DNA from: Myxacorys almedinensis A | GTDB lineage: Bacteria > Cyanobacteriota > Cyanobacteriia > Leptolyngbyales > Leptolyngbyaceae | DNA length: 64,000 nt | Direction: 5' to 3' | Assembly (NCBI RefSeq): GCF_010091945.1 | Contig: NZ_WVIE01000013.1 | Span: 1-64,000 of the forward strand | In this document: piece after piece, positions 49,287 to 58,723 of the stretch | Numbering within the stretch: position 1 is the first letter of the stretch | Layout of the letters: each line of letters opens with the position of its first letter | Translations under genes and position numbers: made by a program | Notes under the pieces: generated by a model | The model's input: only the letters and a program-made list of their open reading frames with translations | Database searches by the model: none | Told to the model about the DNA's origin: nothing

Positions 49287-49771
49287 GGCGAACCTTGGCA
49301 AGCTATCTGCTAATATAGCGACCACAAAAAGCTGTTTTTTGAAGAAGAATCGCTACACAGGTTTCACTGATTGCTTTTTAAGGCTTCTTTTGGGTTCAGA
49401 TGCTTCCACTTTTCTTAGGGTTTGAATTGAAACGATTTATTTTTCAGCTTCTGCAACCAAGTTGTGAAGAATAAAGGCGTTGTAAACAATTTGTAAGGTT
49501 TCAAAGCTATTCATAGAAGCAGGCAACACCCTATCTGAAAGCGGCTTTGGGGAGTTTATAGATAGATTAAGCCTTCTAAAGTATTCACTCTCATTGTTAA
49601 GCAATACCTCCAAGGTTTAATCTTTTCGCTAGCACCAATTCAAGGAAAAATAAACCTGTTTTCGTCAAAAGAGATAGATTTTCTTCAGATTCTAGAAGAA
49701 TTTATAAAGTAATTAGGCATCATTCCTGACTTGGGTTTGATCACGACTTTGAACCTTGCTAACTGTAGAAT
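49287..49771. other. Gene-free stretch, 485 bp
   Basis: AT-rich. It contains the promoter of the receiver/deacetylase pair and the 3' flank of queC. No coding frame, strong hairpin or recognised motif. Confidence 0.4.
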
Positions 49772-50485
49772 CTAACGCCACTCTTTGGATGGATCTAACG
49801 CATAAAATGCTCTGCCTTGAGCAGTTGCCAGGGTAGGACATCCCGCATCAATTAAGGCGCGATCGCGAATCCGGCATGCATCACAAACGCCGCAAGGCTG
49901 CTCTTTGCCCTGATAGCACGACCATGTGAGAGCGATCGGAACCTCAAGCTGCAAAGCGCGACGAACAATATCTACTTTAGAATCCATCACTAGCGGCGCG
50001 ACAAGCTTTGGCGCGTTGCCCTCGATTCCTGCTTTAGACGAGACAGCAGCCAAGTGTTGAAACGCCTCCAAAAACTCTGGACGGCAGTCGGGATAGCCTG
50101 AATAATCGACAGCATTGATTCCTAAATAGATGGCGTCGGCTTGTTTCGCCTCGGCAAGGGAAAGCGCGATCGCAAGGAACACGGTATTTCGCCCAGGCAC
50201 ATAAGTACTCGGAATTTCATCCGGCTGAATGCCACCGGTTGGCACTGCGATCGCAGCATCGGTTAGGGCAGAACCACCCCACTGCGCCAAATTTACATCA
50301 ACGATCAAGTGATCTTGAATGCCAAAATGAACAGCGACTTGCTGAGCAGCGAGGATCTCCCGATCGTGCCGCTGCCCATAGCGAAACGAGAGCGCGATCG
50401 CCTGAAACCCATCTGCCATGGCTTGAGCCGCCGCGACGGCAGAATCTAACCCGCCAGATAAAAGAACAATTGCTTTAGAAGCCAT
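49772..50485 (-). CDS. queC: 7-cyano-7-deazaguanine synthase QueC
   Basis: Converts 7-carboxy-7-deazaguanine to preQ0 with ATP and ammonia, in the queuosine/deazapurine route. The 237-residue protein has the PP-loop SGGLDSA (10-16), [29 protein letters not shown] and [13 protein letters not shown]. The zinc-binding cysteines are in [19 protein letters not shown] near the C-terminus. No other que gene or preQ1-riboswitch-like element is seen nearby. Confidence 0.97.
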   Translation of the reverse strand: MASKAIVLLSGGLDSAVAAAQAMADGFQAIALSFRYGQRHDREILAAQQVAVHFGIQDHLIVDVNLAQWGGSALTDAAIAVPTGGIQPDEIPSTYVPGRNTVFLAIALSLAEAKQADAIYLGINAVDYSGYPDCRPEFLEAFQHLAAVSSKAGIEGNAPKLVAPLVMDSKVDIVRRALQLEVPIALTWSCYQGKEQPCGVCDACRIRDRALIDAGCPTLATAQGRAFYALDPSKEWR

Positions 50486-50608
50486 AACAGAAAAATTGGA
50501 AAACCACCTGCTCGATCGTCTTGTTCTAGTGCTTTCTAACTCTAACGCTGATTGTTCCCGTCCTTTATTCCAGCACTTTGTTCTAACACTGTCTGATTCG
50601 CGTTTCCC

Positions 50609-51856
50609 TTAACGTTGGGCAAGATGTGGGGTGCGCCCGATCAGACCGCTCATGAGCCGAAACGTGAGAGATTTAAAAGGCTGGATGGTTTGGAGCATGT
50701 GCAACGCAACTCGCCGGAGAAAAACTACGGGGAGCAGTTGGGTAGAAAAGGCTCGATTTAGCAAGTCGGTGACGCTTAAGATCATGAGATTTTCCCACTG
50801 CCGCCAACGCTCATAACGTTTGAGAACCTTCAGGCTAGCAATATCTTCACCGCGATCGCACGCTGTTTGCAGTACTTGCGCCAATGCCGCCGCATCGCGA
50901 ATGCCCATATTAATTCCCTGCCCACCAAGGGGATGGCAACAGTGAGCCGCATCGCCAATCAGAGCTAATCGCGAACAAACGTATCGACTGCTATGAAGCA
51001 ACTGCACCGGAAAGGCGTAGCGATCGCCCTCTAAAGTTGGTCGGCTAAAATGCGCGCCGTAGCGACGGGTAAACCGCTCGGTAAACTCACCCTCGCTCAG
51101 GGCAAGCATCGTTTCTGCTTCTGCTTTGGGCACTGTCCACACGATGCGACAGCGATTGTTAGGCAGGGGCAAAATTCCCGATGGGCCGCCTTCCCAAAAC
51201 CACTCGTAGGCAGTGTTGTTGTGCGGTGTTTCAAGTTGGAAGGTTGCTACAACACATGCTTGCCAATATTTCCAGCCGTAGGTGCGAATTTTGGCTTGTT
51301 GGCGGAGTGGCGATCGCGAGCCGTCGGCGGCAATCACCAAGCGAGTCCGAAGTGACTGATTTTGGTCTGCCATGGCAACGTCTAAAATCGCGCCATCGGT
51401 CTGAAATTTTGTCTGAACAACTTTAGCCGGACAGAGGTGATGAACGTTGGAACAGCCATCCAGATACGCTTGCAGTGTGGCTAGCAAGACTCGATGTTCG
51501 GCGACATATCCTAGCGTTTGGGTGCCGATGTCAGTTGGCAAAAACTGCACAACGCTGGGGTGGGCGGCATCCGAGAGACGAACGGTGTTATAGGTTTCAA
51601 TCTGCGGACGCAGGGTATCCCACACGCCCAGTCCTTGCAGAATTTGGCTAGAGAGCAACGTGATTGAATAGGCTTGGGCTTTGGCGACGGCTTGAGAGTG
51701 GGTTTCTGCTTCGATCAGGGCAATGCTTAGGTTTGAATCTTTGAGCGCACACGCGAGCAGCGTTCCAACAATGCCCCCTCCAACGATCATAAGGTCATAG
51801 TCATAGTCAGTGCGGTTTGCTGTAACTTGGCTGACCACGGGTTGCTCTAACGCCAT
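50609..51856 (-). CDS. FAD-dependent UbiH/Coq6-type hydroxylase
   Basis: A 415-residue flavin monooxygenase from ATG 51856. The Rossmann fingerprint is IVGGGIVGTLLA near the start, with the DG motif VIAADGSRSPLR and the GD motif LIGDAAHCCHPLGGQGINMGIRDA. Relatives hydroxylate aromatic or quinone precursors; a role in plastoquinone or related prenylquinone metabolism is plausible but unproven. The frame extends to 51919 with 21 residues that precede the usual start and are probably not translated. It follows the aminopeptidase gene on the same strand, 80 bp downstream. Confidence 0.88.
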   Translation of the reverse strand: MALEQPVVSQVTANRTDYDYDLMIVGGGIVGTLLACALKDSNLSIALIEAETHSQAVAKAQAYSITLLSSQILQGLGVWDTLRPQIETYNTVRLSDAAHPSVVQFLPTDIGTQTLGYVAEHRVLLATLQAYLDGCSNVHHLCPAKVVQTKFQTDGAILDVAMADQNQSLRTRLVIAADGSRSPLRQQAKIRTYGWKYWQACVVATFQLETPHNNTAYEWFWEGGPSGILPLPNNRCRIVWTVPKAEAETMLALSEGEFTERFTRRYGAHFSRPTLEGDRYAFPVQLLHSSRYVCSRLALIGDAAHCCHPLGGQGINMGIRDAAALAQVLQTACDRGEDIASLKVLKRYERWRQWENLMILSVTDLLNRAFSTQLLPVVFLRRVALHMLQTIQPFKSLTFRLMSGLIGRTPHLAQR

Positions 51857-51936
51857 TTTCTTAAACAGACCGATACGAAACTTTACATCTATTCTCTCGT
51901 AAATTGCGAAGTCTAACAATCTTGAGGGCTGCCGGG

Positions 51937-52887
51937 TTAAGAGATGGTGGAAAATTGATCCGTTGCATCAACCAACGCGCTGAGAATTCCTGCCTCCATC
52001 ATGGAATGGCCGGCATCTGGAACCACGATGAACTCTGCATCGGGTAGTGCTTTGTGCAAGTCCCAAGCAGACGCCATGGGGCAGACCACATCATAGCGTC
52101 CTTGAACGATGACGATGGGCAGGTGGCGGATGCGATCGCACCTTCTCAACAGGTGATCGTCAACCTCAAAAAAGCCGCAATTCATAAAGTAGTGGCACTC
52201 AATCCGCGCAAAGGCTTCGGCAAACTCATCTGCTTCAAAGTGCTGTTGCAACGTGGGATCGACTCGCAACCGGCTCGTACTCGCTTCCCAGACTGACCAA
52301 GCTTTTGCGGCTTGTTGACGAATTTTTGCATCGTCGCTGGTTAGCCGTTTGTAGTAAGCCGAAACCAGATCGGTTTGTTCATCTGCCGGAATTGGCGCAA
52401 GATAAGCCTCCCAGGCATCTGGGAAGATCCAACTTGCGCCTTCTTGGTAAAACCAGAGAATTTCTTTACGTCGCAGCAGAAAGATGCCGCGCAAGATTAA
52501 GCCCAAGCAGCGATCGCAGTGCGTTTGAGCATACGCCAACGCCAACGTACTGCCCCAACTGCCGCCAAAGACAACCCATCGATCGATGCCGAGGTGCGAT
52601 CGCAGTTTTTCAATATCGCTCACCAAATCCCACGTTGTGTTCTCTCGCAATTCGGCATGGGGCGTGCTGTTGCCAGCACCTCGCTGATCAAACAAAACAA
52701 TGCGCCACTGATGGGGATCAAAATACTGTCGATAGGCTGGAATTGTTCCACCACCGGGACCGCCGTGCAAGAAAACAACCGGCTTGCCGTTGGGATTGCC
52801 CGATTGTTCGTAATAGATGGTGTGGAGGTCTGAGACCGGCAGCATCCCGGTTTGGTAGGGTGCGATCGCAGGGTAAAGATCACGCAT
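51937..52887 (-). CDS. pip: Proline iminopeptidase
   Basis: An alpha/beta-hydrolase of 316 residues that removes N-terminal proline from peptides (family S33). Motifs: oxyanion region LHGGPGGG, nucleophile elbow GGSWGS, and catalytic His in VPDAGHSM. FDQRGAGNSTPHA is also characteristic. ATG 52887 is chosen because it gives the family's usual N-terminus (MRDLYPAIAPYQTGML) and lies 4 bp after the stop of the permease gene; the frame extends to 52938 only by overlapping that gene. Confidence 0.95.
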   Translation of the reverse strand: MRDLYPAIAPYQTGMLPVSDLHTIYYEQSGNPNGKPVVFLHGGPGGGTIPAYRQYFDPHQWRIVLFDQRGAGNSTPHAELRENTTWDLVSDIEKLRSHLGIDRWVVFGGSWGSTLALAYAQTHCDRCLGLILRGIFLLRRKEILWFYQEGASWIFPDAWEAYLAPIPADEQTDLVSAYYKRLTSDDAKIRQQAAKAWSVWEASTSRLRVDPTLQQHFEADEFAEAFARIECHYFMNCGFFEVDDHLLRRCDRIRHLPIVIVQGRYDVVCPMASAWDLHKALPDAEFIVVPDAGHSMMEAGILSALVDATDQFSTIS

Positions 52888-52891
52888 AACG

Positions 52892-54031
52892 TTACCGTTG
52901 CTGTAAGCTGCGAGGATCGAGCGCATCTCGCAACCCATCGCCCAAAAGGTTAAACGCCAACACCGTTAAAACGATCAGCAAGGCAGGCGGCCAAATCAGC
53001 CACGGTTGCAGCACCAAAATCGAGGCATTCGTTGCTAGAGATAGCATGTTGCCCCACGACGGATCAGGTTGTTGAATGCCCAGCCCAATCAGGCTCAACA
53101 CCGATTCTGCCACGATAAACCCCGGTATTCTCAGAGTGGCTGAGATGATCACGTAAGTCGCTGTTTGAGGCAACACGTGGCGCACAATAATGTACAGGGG
53201 CTTTCCCCCCATCGCCCGCGAGGCTTGCACAAACTCTTGCTCTTTAATCGAGAGCACCTGCCCCCGAATCACCCGCGCCAAACTCGCCCAACTGATGAAC
53301 GACGTGATCAAAATGATCAGCAGAAAGCGCTGTGCGCTGGATAATCCGGGTGGTAGCACGGCTGCTAAAGCAACCAGCAAATAAATATCGGGAATCGTCA
53401 TGAGCACTTCAACAAATCGCATCAGCCCTGCATCTAGCCACCCGCCAAAGTAGCCCGAAATTCCGCCGACTAGCATTCCCAACGGAAACGATAGGGCGAT
53501 TCCTACTAAACCAATGCTAAGACTGATTCTGCCCCCAAACAACAAGCGGCTAAACTGATCGCGGGCCTGTTCATCGGTTCCTAAAACGTTCCACCTTGCA
53601 GAGCCAATTGTGCCAAACAAATGCAGATTGCCAGGAATGCCAGGAAAGATCTCTATCTCCTCAAACCTTGGGTCGCTGAGGGAAAACTGAGTCGGAAGCG
53701 GTAGCCGTAGCTGAAAAAGCCGGTAAGGATCGCCTGGCACAAACAGCCGAATCGGAGAGGGCGCAGAGCGATCGACAATGAGATTTCGTTCCCCCGTCTC
53801 TATGTCGATCGGTCCTTGAATCGTGGGATACACATGGGGGCCGATGAACTCGCCATTCTGATTTGCCCAATACACCTCTGTCGGAGGTAAGAGCGCCCCA
53901 TCAATTTGCGAGACGTAGGGATCGTAGGGCGCGACAAACTCAGCCCCTATCACCGCAACATAAAACACTAGCAGGAGCAGTGCACCATAACGGGCTAAGG
54001 GATTTCTCTTGAGTTTCTGCCACCAGTTCAT
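52892..54031 (-). CDS. ABC transporter permease, OppC/DppC type
   Basis: A 379-residue inner-membrane permease of the oligopeptide/nickel class. An N-terminal helix (KRNPLARYGALLLLVFYVAVI) and a long periplasmic insertion (about 35-155) precede the core with NVLGTDEQARDQFSRLLFGGRISL. The ATPase-contact EAA loop is FVQASRAMGGKPLYIIVRHVLPQ. It ends LLGDGLRDALDPR. It overlaps no partner; OppB and the ATPases are absent here. It is followed by the prolyl aminopeptidase gene after 4 bp, a peptide-uptake plus peptide-hydrolysis pairing. Confidence 0.93.
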   Translation of the reverse strand: MNWWQKLKRNPLARYGALLLLVFYVAVIGAEFVAPYDPYVSQIDGALLPPTEVYWANQNGEFIGPHVYPTIQGPIDIETGERNLIVDRSAPSPIRLFVPGDPYRLFQLRLPLPTQFSLSDPRFEEIEIFPGIPGNLHLFGTIGSARWNVLGTDEQARDQFSRLLFGGRISLSIGLVGIALSFPLGMLVGGISGYFGGWLDAGLMRFVEVLMTIPDIYLLVALAAVLPPGLSSAQRFLLIILITSFISWASLARVIRGQVLSIKEQEFVQASRAMGGKPLYIIVRHVLPQTATYVIISATLRIPGFIVAESVLSLIGLGIQQPDPSWGNMLSLATNASILVLQPWLIWPPALLIVLTVLAFNLLGDGLRDALDPRSLQQR

Positions 54032-54055
54032 AGACGGTAGGGGGGTGTGGGATGA

Positions 54056-55204
54056 TTAGCGTTCTTGACCGACGACCGTGATTTTTTGGGCTTCATCGTC
54101 GTCTGGTTCGACAGAGAGCATGGGTTCAAGGATACTATTTTCTACAACGTCTGAGAAGATCGAGCCGGATTGAGGCGGAAGACTAGGGTTGAGAATTATA
54201 TCTAGTATGGTTCTTATAACACTTGTTAGGGGAATTGCCAAAATAACGCCGAGCAACCCAGCAACCCTTGCCCCAAAAAGCAACGACGCCAAAATGATGA
54301 CGGGGCTTAAGCCAGTCAGGTTGCCCAAAATTCGAGGGGCGATGAGATTATCTTTGATTTGTTGGAGTGCGATCGCAGCGCCCAACACCTGAACTGCCAG
54401 CCACCAATCGATAAAGGCGACCACCACACATACGGTGGCAATCCCCAAAGCGGCACCAATAAACGGGATCACCTCTAGCACACCGATAAACACCGCAAAC
54501 ACAAGAAAGAAGGGGACTCGCAGCCACCAAAACGCCACAGATAGCGTCGTTGCCATGAACAACCCCAACAACAACTGCCCAGAGGCAAACCGTTGCAGGC
54601 TGTCTCGGAGCGAGGTTGTGAGGCTGTCTCGAATTGGGTCAGAAAAAATACCCGTCAGACTATTCCAGAGCTTGCCGCCATCGAGCAAGAAATAGAACGA
54701 AATTACCAAAATCAAGATGAGGTCTAGAACCCAGTTGAACGTCCCGACGACTAACCCAATTCCAGTAGACGCGATCGCATTGACCTGTCCCTGAACTTGC
54801 GCCGAAAGCTGCTGTTTAAGAAACGTCAGATCGATGCCCAATCGCCACGTATCACTCCATGCCTGAAGATCATTTAACTGCTGTTGCCCCGACCCAATTA
54901 AGTTGGGTAAATTAGTCGTGAGTTGTTGTGCCTGCCGAATAATAGGCGGTGCGATCGTCAGGGCTGCAACAACCAGCACGATGGCAGCGAAAAGATAAAC
55001 GATCGCCGCCGCCACCGGTCTTGGAAGAATCTGCTGCACTCGCACAACCGGATAATTCAGCACAAAAGCTACCAGCGCTGCCGTTACCAAAACACTGAGC
55101 AATTCTCCAAAATAGGTCAGTGCATTCAGCGTCAGCCACCCTGTGACAAGAATCAGCAGCCAAGTAATTAAAAACTGTTGAATCGGAGAGAAAAAACGAT
55201 CCAT
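54056..55204 (-). CDS. AI-2E family transporter (PerM/YdiK-like)
   Basis: A 382-residue membrane protein of the autoinducer-2 exporter-like family, with two N-terminal helices, a helical loop region and about five C-terminal helices. The family segments LILVISFYFLLDGGKLW, FIGVLEVIPFIGAALG and GLSPVIILASLLFGARVAGLLGVILAIPL are clear. Real substrates of cyanobacterial members are mostly unknown. It precedes the OppC-like gene by 24 bp on the same strand, so the two may be co-transcribed. Confidence 0.92.
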   Translation of the reverse strand: MDRFFSPIQQFLITWLLILVTGWLTLNALTYFGELLSVLVTAALVAFVLNYPVVRVQQILPRPVAAAIVYLFAAIVLVVAALTIAPPIIRQAQQLTTNLPNLIGSGQQQLNDLQAWSDTWRLGIDLTFLKQQLSAQVQGQVNAIASTGIGLVVGTFNWVLDLILILVISFYFLLDGGKLWNSLTGIFSDPIRDSLTTSLRDSLQRFASGQLLLGLFMATTLSVAFWWLRVPFFLVFAVFIGVLEVIPFIGAALGIATVCVVVAFIDWWLAVQVLGAAIALQQIKDNLIAPRILGNLTGLSPVIILASLLFGARVAGLLGVILAIPLTSVIRTILDIILNPSLPPQSGSIFSDVVENSILEPMLSVEPDDDEAQKITVVGQER

Positions 55205-55288
55205 AGAAAGCCTAACCGAGGATCGAACGCTAAATTTGCCTTTACATCCTATCGCTTTTGCCTTCTGAGGAATGTGGATTAAGTAGGA

Positions 55289-55370
55289 CTAGTAGATTGT
55301 CAACGTTAAGTCGATGGGTAGATGGGTGCATGAGTCGATGACCCAATTACCAGACTATCCCCCTCCCCCC
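55289..55370. repeat. Dispersed intergenic element, copy D
   Basis: Starts with the family terminus CTAGTAGATTGTCAACGTT at 55289, followed by AAGTCGATGGGTAGATGGGTG, matching the interior of copy A. The far end merges into a C-rich tract (CCCCCTCCCCCC) and lacks a recognisable second terminus, so the right boundary is approximate. Confidence 0.6.
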
Positions 55371-56207
55371 TTAATCTTCTGCTCGTTCGTGTTCAACTAC
55401 AAAAACGTTGGAGTAGAGGTTGGCAACGATTTGTTTTCCTTGCTGCGTTAGCGATAGGTAGTATAAGGCGTCTTTAATATATGGATAAACACCGTGCCAG
55501 TAAAACTTGGGATAGTTTTTGCGTAAATCTCCGGGGTGGCGGTAGCCCAACGCTTTGTTCACACCGGTTTCTTCAAATTCGTAGTAGAGCGCACTAATCT
55601 TCTTGAGATACCGAGGATCGCTGAGTTGCCCAATCAAATCAGATGCCCGGATGAGACCAGGATAATGGGTTGTGTCTTGGTGATCTTCTGCTGCCGGAAC
55701 TGGAAATCGTGTCAGTTCAATATTGTATTTCACAACTTCGGCGTCAATCAGCTTGTGTCCCCCAAAGCGCTCATCGACAAACAGCTTAGCGCGATCGACA
55801 TGATAGGGCGTCAAGGCTGCATCCGACGATCCGGGAGGCAGCGGCACCCTCTTGTCTCCCCATCCAGTGGCGTACATGCCTCTCTGGTCTTGGCGACAAA
55901 CGCCTTTGACGTAGCCAATATCATGGCAGACCAGCGCAATCACAAAGTGAAGCCAATCTTCGCACGAGACGCCGCCCTCGCGAATGTGCCGTCCTCGGAG
56001 AATTTCTTGCCCAACCAGCGTGACTAAAATAGAGTGCTCGACATTGTGATAGAGCGCATCGCTGTTGGCAATATTCTCCATTGCCATTGATCCAACCCAG
56101 CCAATAATGTCTTCATAGTCAGACTTCCAGCCGCCGTAGGTGCGGTGATAGCCTTCTTTGAGTTTGCCAACAAAGTCATTAATTAGAAGTTCGGTTGCGT
56201 TAAACAT
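55371..56207 (-). CDS. HD-domain metal-dependent phosphohydrolase-like protein
   Basis: A 278-residue HD-superfamily protein. Metal-binding motifs: YHNVEH (His54, His58) and the HD pair CHDIGY (His95, Asp96); a further Asp in IRASDLIGQLSDPRY could complete the site. This spacing recalls cyclic-nucleotide phosphodiesterase-like HD proteins, but substrate and partners are unknown. The family looks common in cyanobacteria. It is divergent from the tRNA gene. Confidence 0.85.
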   Translation of the reverse strand: MFNATELLINDFVGKLKEGYHRTYGGWKSDYEDIIGWVGSMAMENIANSDALYHNVEHSILVTLVGQEILRGRHIREGGVSCEDWLHFVIALVCHDIGYVKGVCRQDQRGMYATGWGDKRVPLPPGSSDAALTPYHVDRAKLFVDERFGGHKLIDAEVVKYNIELTRFPVPAAEDHQDTTHYPGLIRASDLIGQLSDPRYLKKISALYYEFEETGVNKALGYRHPGDLRKNYPKFYWHGVYPYIKDALYYLSLTQQGKQIVANLYSNVFVVEHERAED

Positions 56208-56361
56208 GGGGGCGCTCTTGGGTCGCGATCGCGGGTGCAGTGCAGGCAGTTTGACTTATTTTTCCCCAGATTTACAGAAACCTTTGCTCAACTGTGGGTC
56301 ACAACCGACAGGAGTTTGACGATCGATTTAAAAATCCCTGCATTCTTCGGCAAAAAGCCGC

Positions 56362-56367
56362 TATAAT
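56362..56367 (+). promoter_or_regulatory. -10 box for tRNA-Gly
   Basis: Exact TATAAT ending 11 bp before the mature 5' end of the tRNA. The -35 at 17-bp spacing (TGCATT) is weak. Confidence 0.6.
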
Positions 56368-56378
56368 TTTGCTCACGT

Positions 56379-56449
56379 GCGGGTATAGTTTAGTGGCAAA
56401 ATGAATGCTTCCCAAGCATTAGTTGCGAGTTCGATTCTCGCTACCCGCT
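56379..56449 (+). tRNA. tRNA-Gly (anticodon CCC)
   Basis: A 71-base cloverleaf. The 7-bp acceptor stem is GCGGGTA/TACCCGC, the D arm GTTT/AAAT, and the anticodon stem AATGC/GCATT around loop TTCCCAA (anticodon CCC). The T arm is GCGAG/CTCGC around TTCGATT. The discriminator base is T. The CCA end is not encoded. Confidence 0.95.
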
Positions 56450-56503
56450 TTTTGAATCAAGATCGCGTTTGGCTACGGTTATGACCGTTGGCACAGGCTA
56501 CGA

Positions 56504-56557
56504 AGCCGGATTGATCAGGGCGGTTGAACGAGGTTCCCCATGCTGATCAATCCGGCT
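56504..56557. repeat. Perfect 15-bp inverted repeat after the tRNA gene
   Basis: AGCCGGATTGATCAG (56504-56518) is the exact reverse complement of 56543-56557, with a 24-base loop. It lies between the tRNA and the 3' end of the convergent DUF4114 gene. There is no T-run on either side, so it is not a standard terminator, although it could stop readthrough from both directions. Confidence 0.8.
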
Positions 56558-56573
56558 CAGACGCGTCTTTGAA

Positions 56574-57749
56574 TTAAGCAGGTTCAGCAGATTCAAACGT
56601 GATGGTTACGATCGCATCATTAAAGTCGAGATCGCCCCCACCAAACAGATCTTCAATGCTAAATCCTGTGCTGCCTGCGGCGGTTGTGCCTGACCCGATG
56701 AAGTGATCAAACCCGTCAGCATTAGCGGCAACAAAGTTGGAGTACACGTTTGCACCCCTGCCGCTCGTCACATCATCGACCGTTGCATCGGCAATCAGAT
56801 AAGTTGCGTAGACATTTCCCCCATCGAGGGTGGCATCGACATCTCCGGCTCTGGCGCTGAAGGTGACGCCATCTGCCTGCGATCGCCGCACGATCGCGAG
56901 ACCATAACCGTCATCTCCGGGCTTGTAGGAGGTTCCAGTGCTGGGATCGATGACAGTGCCGAGGGCATCTTCAATGCGATATAAACCCACCGTATTTTCG
57001 TAGTCGGCAGTGATGCTTTGGCTGTTGATCAACAGTCTGACTGCCTTGCCGCCTTGAGAGCGCAAATCAAGCACTTGATCTTCGGGTGCAGTTGGCAGAT
57101 CAATGGTCGGAGCCTCGAACGTGGCACTTACGATCGCGTCGTTAAAGTCTTGATCGCCTCCGTTGAACAAATCTTCTACGGCAATTTTGCCATCTTCAGT
57201 TGTGCGGAAATGATCAAATCCGTCTGCGTTAGCTGCCGTAAAGTTGAAGTAAACGTTTGCGCCAGTTCCTTGCAAGACGCTTTCGACGGTGTTGTTGGCA
57301 ACGAGATAAGGCGCATAGACGGCTCCTCCTTGCAGTTCTACGGGAACATCCCCGGCTCTTGCACTAAAGGTGATGCCGTCTGCCTGCGATCGCCGCACGG
57401 CTGCCAAACTATATCCCTCTGACCCTGGAGCATAAGACCTACCATTGGTTGGATCGATCACGGTGCCTTGGTCATCTTCGATGCGGTATACCCCAACAGT
57501 GTTGTCGTAATCTGCGGTGATGCTGACGGTATTGAAGAGTCCTCGGACTAGTTTTCCGGCAAACGATCGCAGGTCAAACACCTGATCTTGAGGAGCGGCA
57601 GGAAGAGCCGAACTACTAGAACCGACTGGAGGCGGGGTAAGCGGATTGGGAACCGTTGTGTCTAATACTGTAGTGGTCTGCGCTTGAGCGATGTCAGTGG
57701 TAAGACTCGAATTAGATGACGAACTAGAGACAGATTCACCCATAATCAT
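56574..57749 (-). CDS. Protein with two tandem DUF4114 domains
   Basis: A 391-residue protein. After a Ser/Thr/Gln-rich N-terminus without a classical signal peptide come two copies of an about 160-residue DUF4114 module (about 55-215 and 225-388). Each opens with DLRS-x-(A/G)GK-x-VR and contains TVGVYRIED-like and RRSQADG(I/V)TFSARAGDV segments. Each ends with an acidic VEDLFNGGDQDFNDAIV or IEDLFGGGDLDFNDAIV motif that could bind calcium. DUF4114 is common in secreted RTX-like cyanobacterial proteins; export by a type I system is inference. GGGAG lies upstream of ATG 57749. Confidence 0.88.
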   Translation of the reverse strand: MIMGESVSSSSSNSSLTTDIAQAQTTTVLDTTVPNPLTPPPVGSSSSALPAAPQDQVFDLRSFAGKLVRGLFNTVSITADYDNTVGVYRIEDDQGTVIDPTNGRSYAPGSEGYSLAAVRRSQADGITFSARAGDVPVELQGGAVYAPYLVANNTVESVLQGTGANVYFNFTAANADGFDHFRTTEDGKIAVEDLFNGGDQDFNDAIVSATFEAPTIDLPTAPEDQVLDLRSQGGKAVRLLINSQSITADYENTVGLYRIEDALGTVIDPSTGTSYKPGDDGYGLAIVRRSQADGVTFSARAGDVDATLDGGNVYATYLIADATVDDVTSGRGANVYSNFVAANADGFDHFIGSGTTAAGSTGFSIEDLFGGGDLDFNDAIVTITFESAEPA

Positions 57750-58285
57750 GGCAATAACTCCCTGACGAAATAAAGTTGTACCTGTATTTGTCTTCTACGT
57801 GCAATGACAACTGATTGGTTGCTCATCGCACAAATATCTCGACCGGGTTCACACTGGGTCAATAATAAAGCAAACAGAAAGTAAAATAATTTGGAAGACC
57901 GTTATAAATACTGGTCTAAAATGTAAAAAATACTACATGAATCGCTTGCGCGATCGCCGAAACTGTCAGCGATAGATGTTGCCAAACTTAACTGCTGCAA
58001 GGAAAATGAGGTGCTATGCGATCGAACCCTATCTACGATTGCACTTAGTTTCTTTAAGGACAACAATAATCAAATATGAGATCTTTAAAATGAGCCGGAA
58101 TGTTTATTTTATAGAACAAATCTTACCTTTTAATCAGGAGGCTTGGTGGCATAATTTTTGCCTGCTTGATTTTGCTAGAAATTAGTCGAGCAGGTGTTGA
58201 GTGACGAAATGAGAGGGTGAAGAAGTCAAGAGGTGAGGAAGCAATCTCTATTTCTTCACTCCTCTAGCGTTGTACTATCAGCAAT
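57750..58285. other. Gene-free stretch, 536 bp
   Basis: Contains the DUF4114 gene's promoter region and, near 58180-58290, a degraded stretch with the same purine-rich then pyrimidine-rich character as the dispersed elements (TGAGAGGGTGAAGAAG and later TTCACTCCTCTAG). Its termini do not match well enough to call a copy. A 69-residue frame on the plus strand (57976-58185) lacks features of a real gene. Confidence 0.4.
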
Positions 58286-58621
58286 CTAAGTTTGATCAAC
58301 TTTGTAGTATTTGGCTTTTAGCATCGCTCGACCGTCTGTTGTAATCTGTGCGTTTTTGACAGTCATTAAAGGAGAATGAGCCGATTGATCTTGCGTTGAA
58401 CCAGACTCAATCTCTCCCATTATGTAATTGGACTGAATTAGATGATTTAGTTGTGTACTTAGCTCGTCGCGGCTGACTTGTTTACCGTCAAAGTCTTCAG
58501 CAGAAAAACTAACATCCGATTGCTCTTCGTTACTATGTTCGCCACTATGTTTGATTTTGTTGAGCAACACGTAAACGATTTCATCATTTAGATTATCGCT
58601 GGGGGTCATATCAACTGACAT
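58286..58621 (-). CDS. Small uncharacterised protein
   Basis: 111 residues, soluble. The pattern of an N-terminal helix (DEIVYVLLNKIKH), a polar stretch, a second helix (SRDELSTQLNHLIQSNYIMGEIES) and a final strand pair (LMTVKNAQITTDGRAML) suggests a winged-helix-like fold, but no family is recognised. AAGGAG lies 7 bases before ATG 58621. It follows the helical protein gene (58724-59299) on the same strand. Confidence 0.6.
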   Translation of the reverse strand: MSVDMTPSDNLNDEIVYVLLNKIKHSGEHSNEEQSDVSFSAEDFDGKQVSRDELSTQLNHLIQSNYIMGEIESGSTQDQSAHSPLMTVKNAQITTDGRAMLKAKYYKVDQT

Positions 58622-58723
58622 AGAAAACTCCTTGTTTGTAGAGGTAATGAGTAAGGTAAATGATTTGCTGAATGCTTTGATGAACGCTAGATGCCCTTTC
58701 TGCTCTTAGAATTGGATGCAGAG

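Noticed and set aside
52888-52938. N-terminal extension of the prolyl aminopeptidase
   Set aside because: It would overlap the permease gene, and the family's normal N-terminus starts at 52887.
57976-58185. 69-residue plus-strand frame in the gap upstream of the DUF4114 gene
   Set aside because: No Shine-Dalgarno, no recognisable motif, and atypical composition.
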